Of a DNA stretch of 33,960 bases, positions 1-10,025 are shown piece after piece (the stretch's first letter is position 1; each line of letters starts with the position of its first letter). A program made the position numbers and the translations under genes. The notes under the pieces are model-generated. The model had not been told where the DNA came from. It was given only the letters and a program-made list of their open reading frames with translations, and did not search any database. This stretch comes from Tissierellia bacterium (GTDB lineage Bacteria > Bacillota > Clostridia > Tissierellales > Tepidimicrobiaceae). The DNA lies in the NCBI GenBank assembly GCA_012735405.1, contig JAAYHM010000189.1:1-33960 (forward strand), given 5' to 3'.

Positions 1-252
1 ATTGAACTACCCCGTTCCTCATCTGATCAAGCTAGTGTAGGAACAAAGGTAAGTAAAGATGAATTACAAGTTGGGGATATAGTGGTATTTAGCAATACAT
101 ATAGGTCTGGGCCCAGTCACACAGGCATTTATCTAGGGAATAACAAATTTATCCATGCCAGTACTAGTAGGAAAGGCGTTGTAATATCAGATTTAAACTC
201 TAATTACTATAGAAAGCATTTTTCATATGGAAGAAGGGTAACTAGCAATTGA
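1..252 (+). CDS. NlpC/P60-type peptidoglycan hydrolase, C-terminal fragment (5' truncated by window)
   Basis: Frame 1 open from base 1 to TGA at 250-252; translation ...LQVGDIVVFSNTYRSGPSHTGIYLGNNKFIHASTSRKGVVISDL... matches the GDhvhF...HvGIYlG...fiHAs pattern of NlpC/P60 domains. Confidence 0.85.
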   Translation: MELPRSSSDQASVGTKVSKDELQVGDIVVFSNTYRSGPSHTGIYLGNNKFIHASTSRKGVVISDLNSNYYRKHFSYGRRVTSN

Positions 253-261
253 TGATTAATA

Positions 262-299
262 AGAGGGAATATTGCCTAGCAATATTCCCTCTATTTTTT
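262..299 (+). terminator. Intrinsic terminator after NlpC/P60 gene
   Basis: AGAGGGAATATTGC-CTAG-CAATATTCCCTCT followed by ATTTTTTG. Confidence 0.8.
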
Positions 300-346
300 G
301 ACCCTAAAGACAGTAAAAATAATTATCAATTATGCATAGTAAATTG

Positions 347-1339
347 TTAATTGATTATAAACCCTATTTTCCTATATACCTTCCTCAAAGTCTTACTGGA
401 TATATATCTTGCTTTTTCTGCCCCTTGTTTATAAACACTTTCCAGATAATCTTTATTTTTCATATAAGAATCAAATTTTTCCTGTATTGGCTTAAGGCCT
501 TCTATAATTACTTCTGCTAAGTCCTCTTTAAATTTACCATAGCCTAGCCCTTCATATCTTTTCTCTATATCCTCTATAGAATCCTTACTAAAGGCAGAAT
601 AAATCTCAATTAGATTTTTTATTCCTGGCTGTTCATCACTATATCTAACTACCCCTATGGAATCAGTAACAGCTCTTTTCACCTTTCTTCTTATATCATC
701 TGGTTTATCTAGTATCAATATATATCCATTTTCATTATCATCAGATTTGGACATTTTCTTTTGAGGATTTTGAAGGCTCATTATTCTTGCCCCTTCTTTT
801 TTAATTAATGGCTCAGGTACCTTAAAAGTTGGACTATATCTATTGTTAAATCTTTCTGCCAAATCTCTGGCTAATTCTAAGTGCTGTTTTTGATCTTCTC
901 CTACTGGTACTAAATCTGCCTGGTACAATAATATATCGGCAGCCATTAATACTGGATAAGTAAATAATCCTGCATTTACTTTTTCACCTGCCCGTTGAGA
1001 TTTTTCTTTATACTGGGTCATTCTACTAAGCTGCCCCATATAGCTCATAGTATTTAGCACCCAACAAAGCTCTGCATGGGCAGATACATGGGATTGGATA
1101 AACAAAGTACACTTTTCCGGATCTAGGCCGCAAGCTAAATATACTGCCAACAACTCTAGAGTATTTTTTCTTAAATCCTTTGGCTCCTGGGGAACTGTAA
1201 TCGAGTGTAAATCTACAATACAATAATAACAATCATATTCGTCCTGAAGGGCTACCCAATTCCTTATTGCCCCTATATAATTTCCAATGGTCAAACTCCC
1301 AGATGGTTGAACACCGCTAAATACTACTTTTTTCTCCAT
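347..1339 (-). CDS. trpS: Tryptophanyl-tRNA synthetase
   Basis: 330 aa; VFSGVQPSGSLTIGNYIGAIRNW (class I HIGH-type motif) and KKMSKS motif; RBS AGGAGGT upstream; preceded by a Trp-specifier T-box. Confidence 0.97.
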   Translation of the reverse strand: MEKKVVFSGVQPSGSLTIGNYIGAIRNWVALQDEYDCYYCIVDLHSITVPQEPKDLRKNTLELLAVYLACGLDPEKCTLFIQSHVSAHAELCWVLNTMSYMGQLSRMTQYKEKSQRAGEKVNAGLFTYPVLMAADILLYQADLVPVGEDQKQHLELARDLAERFNNRYSPTFKVPEPLIKKEGARIMSLQNPQKKMSKSDDNENGYILILDKPDDIRRKVKRAVTDSIGVVRYSDEQPGIKNLIEIYSAFSKDSIEDIEKRYEGLGYGKFKEDLAEVIIEGLKPIQEKFDSYMKNKDYLESVYKQGAEKARYISSKTLRKVYRKIGFIIN

Positions 1340-1387
1340 ATTTATACCTCCTTTGTATATTCATATTCTATCCTATGGATATGAAAT

Positions 1388-1413
1388 AAGACAAGAGAAC
1401 CGTCCCTTGTCTT
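1388..1413 (-). repeat. REP/MITE-like perfect 8-bp palindrome AAGACAAG-GGACGGTTCT-CTTGTCTT
   Basis: Arms AAGACAAG/CTTGTCTT around GGACGGTTCT (minus strand), between the T-box terminator and the trpS RBS. Confidence 0.5.
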
Positions 1414-1428
1414 ATCTGGTATCTAAAA

Positions 1429-1665
1429 AACCCTTCCATCTCTTAAAAGAGACGAAAGGGTTCCTTCCGTGGTGCCACTCTTATTGGCATACTGCCCGCT
1501 CTAATCCTTTAAGGGTGATTAGCCCAAGTACCCTACTGCTAGTTCAGGTATTAGCTCCCAAGCCCATTCATCACAATAGTGTCATCAGGCTCCCACCATC
1601 CCTGACTCGCTTTAGACCTTTATTGTGATTACTAGCCTTGTTCATAGCCTTTATATAGCTTTTGT
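1429..1665 (-). promoter_or_regulatory. T-box leader of trpS, specifier TGG (Trp)
   Basis: Minus strand AGAGTGGCACCACGG (T-box sequence, ~1467-1481); terminator AACCCTTTCGTCTCTTTTAAGAGATGGAAGGGTTTTTT; Stem I CACAATA/TATTGTG with GAA-TGG-G specifier loop (TGG at 1564-1566). Confidence 0.9.
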
Positions 1666-1705
1666 TTATTTATTATATGCACATATTTTAAAAAAGTCAA
1701 CAATT

Positions 1706-2260
1706 TTAGATAACATACATCAAGGATTTGGGCTTATTTATCTTTACTACTTTAGCTGGCATTCCAACTGCAGTGGCATAGGGAGGTATATCATGAAGCA
1801 CTACTGCATTTGCACCTATTTTAGCTCCCTTTCCTATAGTTACTGGACCAAGTATTTTTGCTCCAGCACCTATCATGACATCATCTTCCACTGTAGGATG
1901 CCTTTTAGAATTAGGGTCTCCACCAATGCCTCCAAGGGTTACTCCATGGTAGATTGTAACATTATCTCCTACCTCTGCAGTTTCTCCAATCACCACTCCC
2001 ATACCATGGTCTATGAAAAAATTCTTGCCAATTTTTGCCCCCGGATGAATTTCAATGCCTGTTATTCTCCTTGCTCTTTGAGATATAATCCTTGCTAAAG
2101 TAATTTTCCCCTTTTTATATAATTTGTGACTTATTCTATGATAAATAATAGCCTTTAAACTTGGATAGCAAAGTAAAACTTCTATTAAACTTTTAGCAGC
2201 AGGATCCTTTTCTAATATATTTTTTGCTTCTTTTAAAATCATTCTAAGCATTACTATCAC
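1706..2260 (-). CDS. cysE: Serine O-acetyltransferase
   Basis: 184 aa; left-handed beta-helix hexapeptide repeats ([41 protein letters not shown]). Confidence 0.95.
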   Translation of the reverse strand: MIVMLRMILKEAKNILEKDPAAKSLIEVLLCYPSLKAIIYHRISHKLYKKGKITLARIISQRARRITGIEIHPGAKIGKNFFIDHGMGVVIGETAEVGDNVTIYHGVTLGGIGGDPNSKRHPTVEDDVMIGAGAKILGPVTIGKGAKIGANAVVLHDIPPYATAVGMPAKVVKINKPKSLMYVI

Positions 2261-3171
2261 TCTTCCTTAAATAATGCTGTGGAAAGATATCTTTCCCCTG
2301 TATCAGGGAGAACTGTTACTACCTTTCTACCTGGACCTAATTTCCTAGCTACCATTAGGGCTGCATATACATTGGCACCTGAGGATATTCCACAGAAAAC
2401 ACCTTCCTTTGTACCTAATAATCTGGCAGTTTCTAGTGCCTCTTCATCAGCTACTGTAATTATTTCATCTATTATTTCCCTGTTTAAAATTTTAGGTACA
2501 AAGTTAGCCCCAATTCCCTGGATTCCATGGCTTCCTGCTACTCCTTCAGTAAGCAAGGGAGATTTTTTGGGCTCTACGGCATATACTAAAGCATCCTTAT
2601 ATACTTCTTTTAATCTTTTACCAACTCCTGATATGGTTCCTCCAGTACCTATACCTGCCACAAAGGCATCTACATGGTCCATATCATTTAATATTTCTAC
2701 CGCTGTAGTTTCATAATGGGCTTTAACATTTGCAGGATTCTCAAATTGATTTGGCATAAAATATCCATTTTTATCTGCTAATTCCTTTGCCTTGTCTACT
2801 GCACCCTGCATTCCAAGTTTCCCTTCTGTAAGTATTAGTTCGGCACCATATGCTTTCATGAGCTTTCTTCTTTCTAATGACATTGTTTCAGGCATAACTA
2901 TTATTACCTTTAAATTCAGGGAGGTTCCTATCATAGCTAAAGCTATACCTGTATTTCCACTTGTTGGTTCTATAATTGTTCCTCCAGACTCTAAGACCCC
3001 TCTTTCAAGAGCATCCTTTATCATATATAAGGCTGGCCTATCCTTAACACTTCCTGCAGGATTAAAGGCTTCCATTTTTACATATACATCTGCCATACTT
3101 TCATCTACTATACTATTTAATTTTACTATGGGTGTTTTACCTATAGTTTCATGAATTCTACTATATTTCAT
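2257..3171 (-). CDS. cysK: Cysteine synthase A (O-acetylserine sulfhydrylase)
   Basis: 304 aa; [14 protein letters not shown]-lysine motif, [20 protein letters not shown]; overlaps cysE start by 4 nt. Confidence 0.95.
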   Translation of the reverse strand: MKYSRIHETIGKTPIVKLNSIVDESMADVYVKMEAFNPAGSVKDRPALYMIKDALERGVLESGGTIIEPTSGNTGIALAMIGTSLNLKVIIVMPETMSLERRKLMKAYGAELILTEGKLGMQGAVDKAKELADKNGYFMPNQFENPANVKAHYETTAVEILNDMDHVDAFVAGIGTGGTISGVGKRLKEVYKDALVYAVEPKKSPLLTEGVAGSHGIQGIGANFVPKILNREIIDEIITVADEEALETARLLGTKEGVFCGISSGANVYAALMVARKLGPGRKVVTVLPDTGERYLSTALFKEE

Positions 3172-3217
3172 AACATATTCCCTCCATTTTTATTATTTAT
3201 ATTATTTATTATTTGCA

Positions 3218-3482
3218 TTAAAAAAACCTTTTACCCCTGTATGATATACAGAGGCAAAAGGTTAACCTTTCGCGGTTCCACTCTGCTTGGGACAAAAATC
3301 CCATCTTTTCGAGTACTGACATACTCTAGCTCTGTAACGGGAGCAACCGTATTGGTCTACTAAAATTTCGACCATAAGCTCAATGGCGCACTTCAAATAT
3401 AGTCCGTATAGATTCCTCTCACCAATGGAATCCTCTCTGTAATACTTCCTATATTCTACTTTACCATGTCATAGCTTTTAGT
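3218..3482 (-). promoter_or_regulatory. T-box leader of cysK-cysE, specifier TGC (Cys)
   Basis: Minus strand CAGAGTGGAACCGCGAAAGG; terminator AACCTTTTGCCTCTGTATATCATACAGGGGTAAAAGGTTTTTTT; specifier loop TGAAG-TGC-GCCATTGAG (TGC at 3388-3390). Confidence 0.9.
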
Positions 3483-3545
3483 ATGGATAAACTTACATTA
3501 TAATATACCACATTTTTTTAAACATAAACAACTTTTTTTAAAAAA

Positions 3546-5315
3546 TTATAAACTAAAATTCATCAAGGCTAGTAATGAGTACAAATGGGCTGTTGGATTT
3601 TCATTTAAATCCTTTCCATAGGCCATTAAAAGCTCCCTGTGTTTTTCGTATAAAGACTCATCCCTTAAAATTCTATACAATTTGTTTAAAACCATTGCTG
3701 CAATAGAATTTCCAGAGGGAGTAGCGCCATCATATATATCTTTTGGTCTAAGTATTAAACTTTCGGATATTTGACTATAATAAAACATAGCCTTATCTTC
3801 ATCATCCCAAAACAGGTCTAGCATATCATATACTAGTTTCTTAGCTAAACTTAAGTATTTTTCATCCCCTGTAACATCGTATAGTGTTAAGAGGCCTAGT
3901 GAAAAATAAGCATAGTCTTCTAGAAAACCATAATTGTAACTTACCCCATCAATGTGGATAGCTAGTAATTTTCCTTCTTGGTCTATAGAGTTTTCTATTA
4001 TAAAATCTGCTGCTTCCTTGGCCTTTCTTATAAATAGCTCTTTGTTTAATATTTTCCCCCCATAGGCTAAAGAAGCAATCATAAGTCCATTCCAGGATGT
4101 AAGTATTTTTTCATCCCTATGGGGCTTTACTCTTTCCTCCCTATAGGTTAATATCATGTCCCTTAGGCTATCTAATACTGCCCAATCTTGCTTACTAATA
4201 TCTTCAAGATTCTTACTTATTAAATTGGGTATATTTTTACCTTCAAAATTGCCTTCCCTAGTTATATCATAATGCTTGCAGTAAAATTCCCCCAATTCCT
4301 CTCCTAATAGGCCTATTATTTCATCATAGGTAAATACATAGTACTTTCCTTCTTCTCCTTCAGTTTCCGCATCTAGTGCTGAATAAAAACCTCCCTCATC
4401 TGATAAAAGCTCCCCTAAAACAAACTTATATATTTTCTCCGCCACCTCTTTATATAAAGGTTTTCCAGTTACTTCATATACTTTAGTATATGCAATCCCC
4501 AGCAAAGCGTTATCATATAACATCTTTTCAAAATGAGGAACAAGCCATTTTTTGTCTGTTGAATATCTATAAAAGCCAAAACCTACATGATCGAATAAGC
4601 CTCCCTTGTACATACTCTCTAAGGTAAACTCAGCCATCTTTAATGCTTTTTCATTATTCAGATTCCATCCATATATCAACAAATATAAAATATATTGAGG
4701 TAATGGGAATTTAGGTTCTTTTGTGAAGCCTCCATAAGTTTCATCAAAAGAATTTTCTAATTCTTTATAGGTTCTATAAAATATATCTTCATCTATATTT
4801 CCCTTTCTTATTCTGTTAAAGCTTTTATCTACTTCTTCTAATATGTTATTTGAATCCTTAATTATTTCTTCTTTTCTTTCCTTCCATAAATCCTTAATTT
4901 TATTAAGAAGTTCTATAAGCCCTATGCGATTATTCTGGCTCCTTTTAGGAAAATAGGTACCAGCATAAAAAGGAATCTTATCTGGAGTCAAAAAAACAGT
5001 TAAGGGCCATCCGGCATATCCTGTTAAAGCTTCTGCAAAATATATGTATACCTTATCTAAATCCGGTCTCTCTTCCCTATCAACTTTTATAGGAATAAAA
5101 TATTTGTTCAGTATTTCTGCAACCTCTTCATCCTGAAAGGATTCCCTGTTCATATTGTGGCACCATCTACAAGTGGAATATCCTATGGATAGGAATATGG
5201 GTTTATCTTCTTCTTTTGATTTCTGTAAAGCTTCTTCTCCCCATGGATACCAATTAATAGGATTATCCTTATGTTGTAATAAGTAGGGAGATTTTTCATA
5301 AGCCAATCTATTCAT
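3546..5315 (-). CDS. YyaL/DUF255 family thioredoxin-domain protein (SSP411-like)
   Basis: Starts [34 protein letters not shown] motif in [14 protein letters not shown]; glycosidase-like (alpha/alpha) C-terminal part. Internal Met at 5315 preferred (RBS AGGTAGTG). Confidence 0.85.
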   Translation of the reverse strand: MNRLAYEKSPYLLQHKDNPINWYPWGEEALQKSKEEDKPIFLSIGYSTCRWCHNMNRESFQDEEVAEILNKYFIPIKVDREERPDLDKVYIYFAEALTGYAGWPLTVFLTPDKIPFYAGTYFPKRSQNNRIGLIELLNKIKDLWKERKEEIIKDSNNILEEVDKSFNRIRKGNIDEDIFYRTYKELENSFDETYGGFTKEPKFPLPQYILYLLIYGWNLNNEKALKMAEFTLESMYKGGLFDHVGFGFYRYSTDKKWLVPHFEKMLYDNALLGIAYTKVYEVTGKPLYKEVAEKIYKFVLGELLSDEGGFYSALDAETEGEEGKYYVFTYDEIIGLLGEELGEFYCKHYDITREGNFEGKNIPNLISKNLEDISKQDWAVLDSLRDMILTYREERVKPHRDEKILTSWNGLMIASLAYGGKILNKELFIRKAKEAADFIIENSIDQEGKLLAIHIDGVSYNYGFLEDYAYFSLGLLTLYDVTGDEKYLSLAKKLVYDMLDLFWDDEDKAMFYYSQISESLILRPKDIYDGATPSGNSIAAMVLNKLYRILRDESLYEKHRELLMAYGKDLNENPTAHLYSLLALMNFSL

Positions 5316-5387
5316 AGCACCACTACCTTTTCTTATTTTTTTGGGTATTATACCCAAAGTATATGCACTTATTGAGCAAAAAATAAT

Positions 5388-5420
5388 AAAAAAACCACCA
5401 GAAAAACTGGTAGTTTTTTA
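5388..5420 (-). terminator. Intrinsic terminator, possibly bidirectional, after tetR
   Basis: AAAAAACCACCAG-AAAAA-CTGGTAGTTTTTTATT. Confidence 0.7.
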
Positions 5421-6041
5421 TTATTTAAGTGCCTTAATAACCATTTTGTAGCATAAATCCATAGCTTTTTGTGTATCAATATCCAAATAACGTTCCCTAT
5501 TATTTATATAGTTTATAAAACCAGCTATTGAGCTAATGATTACCATCCTTTTATAATACTGGCTTTCCTCTATGGTGATTATCCCCTCTTCATAACCCAT
5601 TAATAACAGCCTATCTATAATACTTTCTATTCTTGAAGTGTAAGCAGCTATAAGATGCTTTTCATCAATCATATATTCATATAGTTCATTAAAATTGCCT
5701 GTAGACAAAAGAAGATTGATTGTAGAAAACTTATTATCAAAGTTTTCTACAATAATTTCTAATGCCTCATAATATCTATCTTTAAAATTATTTTTCTGTT
5801 CCACTCTTTCTATGGCATGCTCTACTTCCCTTTTCATATTATATAGAATTGCCTTTGATATTACCTCTTCCTTGGTTCTAAAGTATTCATATATTGTTCC
5901 TTTACCAACCCCTGATGCCTTTGCAATTTCAGACACTGTCACTAAATATATGTTTGCTCCCCTTTTAATCAAATCTATAACCCCATTAAATATAGCTAAT
6001 TCCTTATCAGTATAAGTATTATTCTCCATTTTGCTCATCAC
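5421..6041 (-). CDS. TetR/AcrR family transcriptional regulator
   Basis: 206 aa; N-terminal HTH VSEIAKASGVGKGTIYEYFRTKEEVISKAI. Confidence 0.9.
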   Translation of the reverse strand: MMSKMENNTYTDKELAIFNGVIDLIKRGANIYLVTVSEIAKASGVGKGTIYEYFRTKEEVISKAILYNMKREVEHAIERVEQKNNFKDRYYEALEIIVENFDNKFSTINLLLSTGNFNELYEYMIDEKHLIAAYTSRIESIIDRLLLMGYEEGIITIEESQYYKRMVIISSIAGFINYINNRERYLDIDTQKAMDLCYKMVIKALK

Positions 6042-9000
6042 CCTGATCCATAGATTTAATCAATTTATCTTTATGAAATAAATCATACATTGCAGGTATG
6101 AAAAACAATGTCAATATTGTAGAATAGGTTAATCCTCCAATAGCTGCAATTGCTAAAGGCTGTAAAACTTCTGCTCCCATTCCAACTCCAACAGAAAGCG
6201 TTGACAAGCCTAATATGGTTGTAATGGCTGTCATTAATATTGGTCTTATTCTTACCTTTCCTGCTTGTACCAAAGCTTCTTTTTTGCTTATTCCTAGCTC
6301 TCTCAATTGATTCACATAATCAATAAATACAATACCATTATTTACAACTACTCCACTCAATACCAAGAAACCCAGCATTGATACTACACTTATATCATAA
6401 CCCGTAATAACTAATGCTAACAATCCTCCTGTAAATGCAAGGGGTATTGTAAACATTACAATAAATGGTGATAACAGGGATTGAAATTGTGCTACCATTA
6501 CTAAATAGATGAATGATATGGCTAATATTAGCATGTAGGCTAAATCTGTCAGTGACTCCTTAATAAGCTCTCTTTCACCTGAAATTTCGACTCTATATCC
6601 ATCAGGTATATTATAATCCTTTAGCTTATTCTCAAATTCTCTACTTACCAGTCCAATATTATAGTCCTTATGAATATTAGCAGATACAGATATATATCTT
6701 TGCTGTGAATCCCTTCTTATGGAAGATAGCCCATGCCCTTCTGTTATCTCAGCAATATCTGCTAGCTTTATACTATCTTCCTGACCATTGTTATTTATTT
6801 TTATAGGCAAATCTTTCAAATCTGATCTGCTTATGCTTTGCTTTGCACCATCTACTACAATAACTGGATAATCTTTATTGCTTACGGTTAATGTGGTAGA
6901 TGTCTTTCCTTTAGATAGTTTATTGTTTATTTCTCCATATACTTGGGCAACAGTTAGCCCTTTTTCCATAGCCTTTTCCTTATCAACAATAATTCTCATT
7001 TCCACTGCTTCCTCATCAATTCCATCAGAAACCTCTATTGTACCTTCCGTTTCTTCAAGGATTTTTGCTATATCTTTGGCCATTTGCCTTAATGTATCAA
7101 GATCTCTTCCTTTAATCATAACCTCAATTCCTGGACCTATCATAGTAGCCATATCCATAGCTGTTGTATTAACACTAATTTTACAATTAAGATCTTCTGT
7201 TGCTTTTAAAATCTTCTTTTCAATTTCCCTATTTTCCCCTACCATTTCATCTTCTATAATTATATATAAAGTCATGGAATTATCCTTTGAATCTTGTGTC
7301 ATAAAGCCTCCTATTGCTCCACCTTCAAATGCTCCCACAGTTTTTATTCCCTCTATATCTAAAATTCTTGCCATAACAGTATCAGCCATTGAATAAAGAA
7401 CCTCAGGTCTGCTATCCTCTGGTAATTCTATAGTAACAGACATTTGAGGGCTTTCCATTTCCGGGATAAATGATGTTCCCATTGAAACTCCAAGATATGC
7501 ACTTGTAGCAAACAAGACTACTACAAATACTACTACCACAGCCTTATGTTCTAAAGACCACCTTAAGGCTTTTTCGTATATATTTAAAATCCTGTTAAAT
7601 AATCTATGCTCTTTCGTCCTTGATCTTTTGAGCATATTTGAACTTATTACAGGTACCAAAGTAAGGGCAACTATCAAGCTGGCAAATAGTGAGTAAGCAA
7701 TAGTAAGCCCCATATCAGTAAACAATTGCCTTGATATGCCGTCAGTGAATACTATAGGCAAAAATACAACCACTGTTGTAAGTGTAGAACCTAATAAGGC
7801 TCCTGAAACTTCCTTTGCCCCCAATATTGATGCTTTTATAGCTGACATGCCTTCATTTCTTAAACGATAAATGTTTTCAAGTACAACTATAGAATTGTCC
7901 ACAAGCATTCCTACTCCCATTGCAAGGCCACCAAGGGAGAAAATATTAATGGTAACACCTGTAAAGTACATCATTGCTATAGCAAATACTATACTTATTG
8001 GTATAGAAAGAGCTATAACAAAGGTTGGTTTTACATCCCTTAAGAAGACTATAAGAACCAATACTGCCAACAATCCTCCATAGACTAAATTGTCCAAAAT
8101 TGAATCCACAACTATATCTATATACAATCCTTGATCCATTAAAGGTGTTATATTTAAGCCATCATGTTTTGCTATTAACTCTTCTATTCTTTCACCAATT
8201 CTATCAGATACTTCAGCTGTTGAAAAATTACTTTGTTTTTGCATTGTCAGTATAATGGCATCATTGCCATTTACTTTAGCATAGGTATCCTTTGAATTAT
8301 CCTTATATTCTATATCAGCAACATCCTTTAAATATATCTTGCCTACAGCTTCTGTACCTGTATCAAATAGTAGCAGTTTTTTAAGTTCATCAATATCCTG
8401 TATCCTATCTCCTACCTTCACAATATAATCAATACCATCATCAGAAATATATCCTGCAGGCATTGAAAAATTTTGAGCTGCTAAAATTCCTGAAATCATC
8501 TCCTCAGTAATAACTCCATCCAAGGAGGCTTTCTTATAGGCCTCTTCCCTGGCCTTTTCAAATTCTTCCATCTGCTCATTTAATACTCTTTGGCTCTTTA
8601 ATAATTCCTCTCTTGCTTTTTCAATTTCAGCCTCTAAAATAGCCTTTCCTTCTTTTATTTGCTCCTCTTGTACGTTAATTTCTGCTCTTTTCATCTCAAG
8701 AGCAGTTTTTTGATCTTCCAGTTCAGCAATTTTATTGTTTATGGTATCTAAGGCAATTTCAGTTTGGGCCTTATTTGATGCAATAGTCTGCAACCCTTCA
8801 TTAATTTGTGTTAAATACATACTTTGCTCTTCAGTTAAATTATCACCCATACTCTCAAGTTGGGCTTTTGATTTAAGAAGTTCTTCTTCTTTTTCTTTTA
8901 GTGTTTTTAAGGCATCCTCAAGCTCTTCTCTATTCTTATGTAGCTCTTCTTCCCCTTGTTTTAGAGAAGATTCTAAAGACTGTATTTGCTCCTTCCCTGC

Positions 9001-9747
9001 CTTTATAGCCTTTTCTCCTTCTGTTAGCCTTGCACTCTCTTCCTTGTATTTATGCTCCAATGTAGTCAATCCATCTTCTATCTGTTTCTTTGCATCTAAT
9101 AGCTTATCTTCCGTTTCAGAAAGCTCTGAATCAATGGAGGATAATATCTTTTTATTTAGTGATTCAATTTTTTCTGAGCTAATTATTACTTCTATACTCT
9201 CCTCTACTAATCCAACACCTTCTACAGATGCAACTCCTTCTATGCTTTCAAGCTCTGGAATTATATCTTCATTAACAAGCTTTGTAATCTCAGAAAGATC
9301 CATATTTTCCATATCAACAGATGCCACCATAATAGGCAACATATCCGGATTTACCTTCATTATCATAGGGGTACCTATATTGTCATCCCAATTAGGTTTA
9401 ATCAAATCAATACTGCTATTAATTTCAATTATGGCCGAATCCATATTTACTTTATTGTTAAATTCAAGTATTACCATAGACATATTTTCACTAGATATAG
9501 AACTTACATTCTCAATATTGCTAGTAGTGGTTAAAACCTGTTCAATAGGTCTTGTAACAATCATTTCAACTTCTTCAGGACTGGCACCAGGATAGGATGT
9601 TATAACTACTACATAGGGCAAGTCAATACTAGGTAGCAAATCTGTTTGCAAATTCATAAATGATACAACACCTAGTATAAGAATTAATACAACTCCAACT
9701 AAAACAGTATAGGGTCTTTTGACACTAAATTTAGAAAGCATAACCAT
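6019..9747 (-). CDS. RND (AcrB/SwrC-type) efflux permease with long coiled-coil insertion
   Basis: 1242 aa; KRPYTVLVGVVLILILGVVSF, GASPEEVEMIVTRPIEQ, GMLVDNSIVVLENI, duplicated RND halves; coiled coil at about residues 195-410. Confidence 0.93.
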   Translation of the reverse strand: MVMLSKFSVKRPYTVLVGVVLILILGVVSFMNLQTDLLPSIDLPYVVVITSYPGASPEEVEMIVTRPIEQVLTTTSNIENVSSISSENMSMVILEFNNKVNMDSAIIEINSSIDLIKPNWDDNIGTPMIMKVNPDMLPIMVASVDMENMDLSEITKLVNEDIIPELESIEGVASVEGVGLVEESIEVIISSEKIESLNKKILSSIDSELSETEDKLLDAKKQIEDGLTTLEHKYKEESARLTEGEKAIKAGKEQIQSLESSLKQGEEELHKNREELEDALKTLKEKEEELLKSKAQLESMGDNLTEEQSMYLTQINEGLQTIASNKAQTEIALDTINNKIAELEDQKTALEMKRAEINVQEEQIKEGKAILEAEIEKAREELLKSQRVLNEQMEEFEKAREEAYKKASLDGVITEEMISGILAAQNFSMPAGYISDDGIDYIVKVGDRIQDIDELKKLLLFDTGTEAVGKIYLKDVADIEYKDNSKDTYAKVNGNDAIILTMQKQSNFSTAEVSDRIGERIEELIAKHDGLNITPLMDQGLYIDIVVDSILDNLVYGGLLAVLVLIVFLRDVKPTFVIALSIPISIVFAIAMMYFTGVTINIFSLGGLAMGVGMLVDNSIVVLENIYRLRNEGMSAIKASILGAKEVSGALLGSTLTTVVVFLPIVFTDGISRQLFTDMGLTIAYSLFASLIVALTLVPVISSNMLKRSRTKEHRLFNRILNIYEKALRWSLEHKAVVVVFVVVLFATSAYLGVSMGTSFIPEMESPQMSVTIELPEDSRPEVLYSMADTVMARILDIEGIKTVGAFEGGAIGGFMTQDSKDNSMTLYIIIEDEMVGENREIEKKILKATEDLNCKISVNTTAMDMATMIGPGIEVMIKGRDLDTLRQMAKDIAKILEETEGTIEVSDGIDEEAVEMRIIVDKEKAMEKGLTVAQVYGEINNKLSKGKTSTTLTVSNKDYPVIVVDGAKQSISRSDLKDLPIKINNNGQEDSIKLADIAEITEGHGLSSIRRDSQQRYISVSANIHKDYNIGLVSREFENKLKDYNIPDGYRVEISGERELIKESLTDLAYMLILAISFIYLVMVAQFQSLLSPFIVMFTIPLAFTGGLLALVITGYDISVVSMLGFLVLSGVVVNNGIVFIDYVNQLRELGISKKEALVQAGKVRIRPILMTAITTILGLSTLSVGVGMGAEVLQPLAIAAIGGLTYSTILTLFFIPAMYDLFHKDKLIKSMDQGDEQNGE

Positions 9748-9768
9748 CCTCCTACTTTTTTATGTTCC

Positions 9769-9784
9769 GACTGACCAGTCAGTC
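9769..9784. promoter_or_regulatory. TetR-type operator GACTGAC-CA-GTCAGTC
   Basis: Perfect 7-bp inverted repeat with 2-nt centre, between a minus-strand promoter (TTGACT 9819-9824, 16 nt, TATAGT 9797-9802) and the RND start codon. Confidence 0.8.
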
Positions 9785-9973
9785 ACTACCATATATACTA
9801 TATTATTTTTTTGTATTTAGTCAACTATATTTTATATCTTTTTACTCTTATTTTATGACTTAGTTTTCATTATTAAAATTTCATGTAAATTAATTTTCAT
9901 ACTCCCTAATCCCTATCATTTGTGCTCTTTTTCCATTTTTATAATGCTTATAAGCCTATCTTCTGTTGACAAT

Positions 9974-10020
9974 AAAAAATATCAATGGGAATAATAGAGT
10001 ATATCCCATTGATATTTTTA
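9974..10020 (-). terminator. Intrinsic terminator of oxidoreductase operon
   Basis: AAATATCAATGGGA ... TCCCATTGATATTTTTA hairpin; U-tract on minus strand. Confidence 0.75.
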
Positions 10021-10025
10021 TAATG

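Noticed and set aside
1625-2098. 157-aa plus-strand ORF and other antisense ORFs over cysE/cysK (2279-2716, 2792-3154)
   Set aside because: Antisense shadows of well-supported genes; no recognisable domain.
8735-9595. 286-aa plus-strand ORF (Ser-rich)
   Set aside because: Fully antisense to the RND coiled-coil/porter coding region; low-complexity Ser/Ile composition is expected from the complement of Glu/Lys-rich codons; no RBS support.
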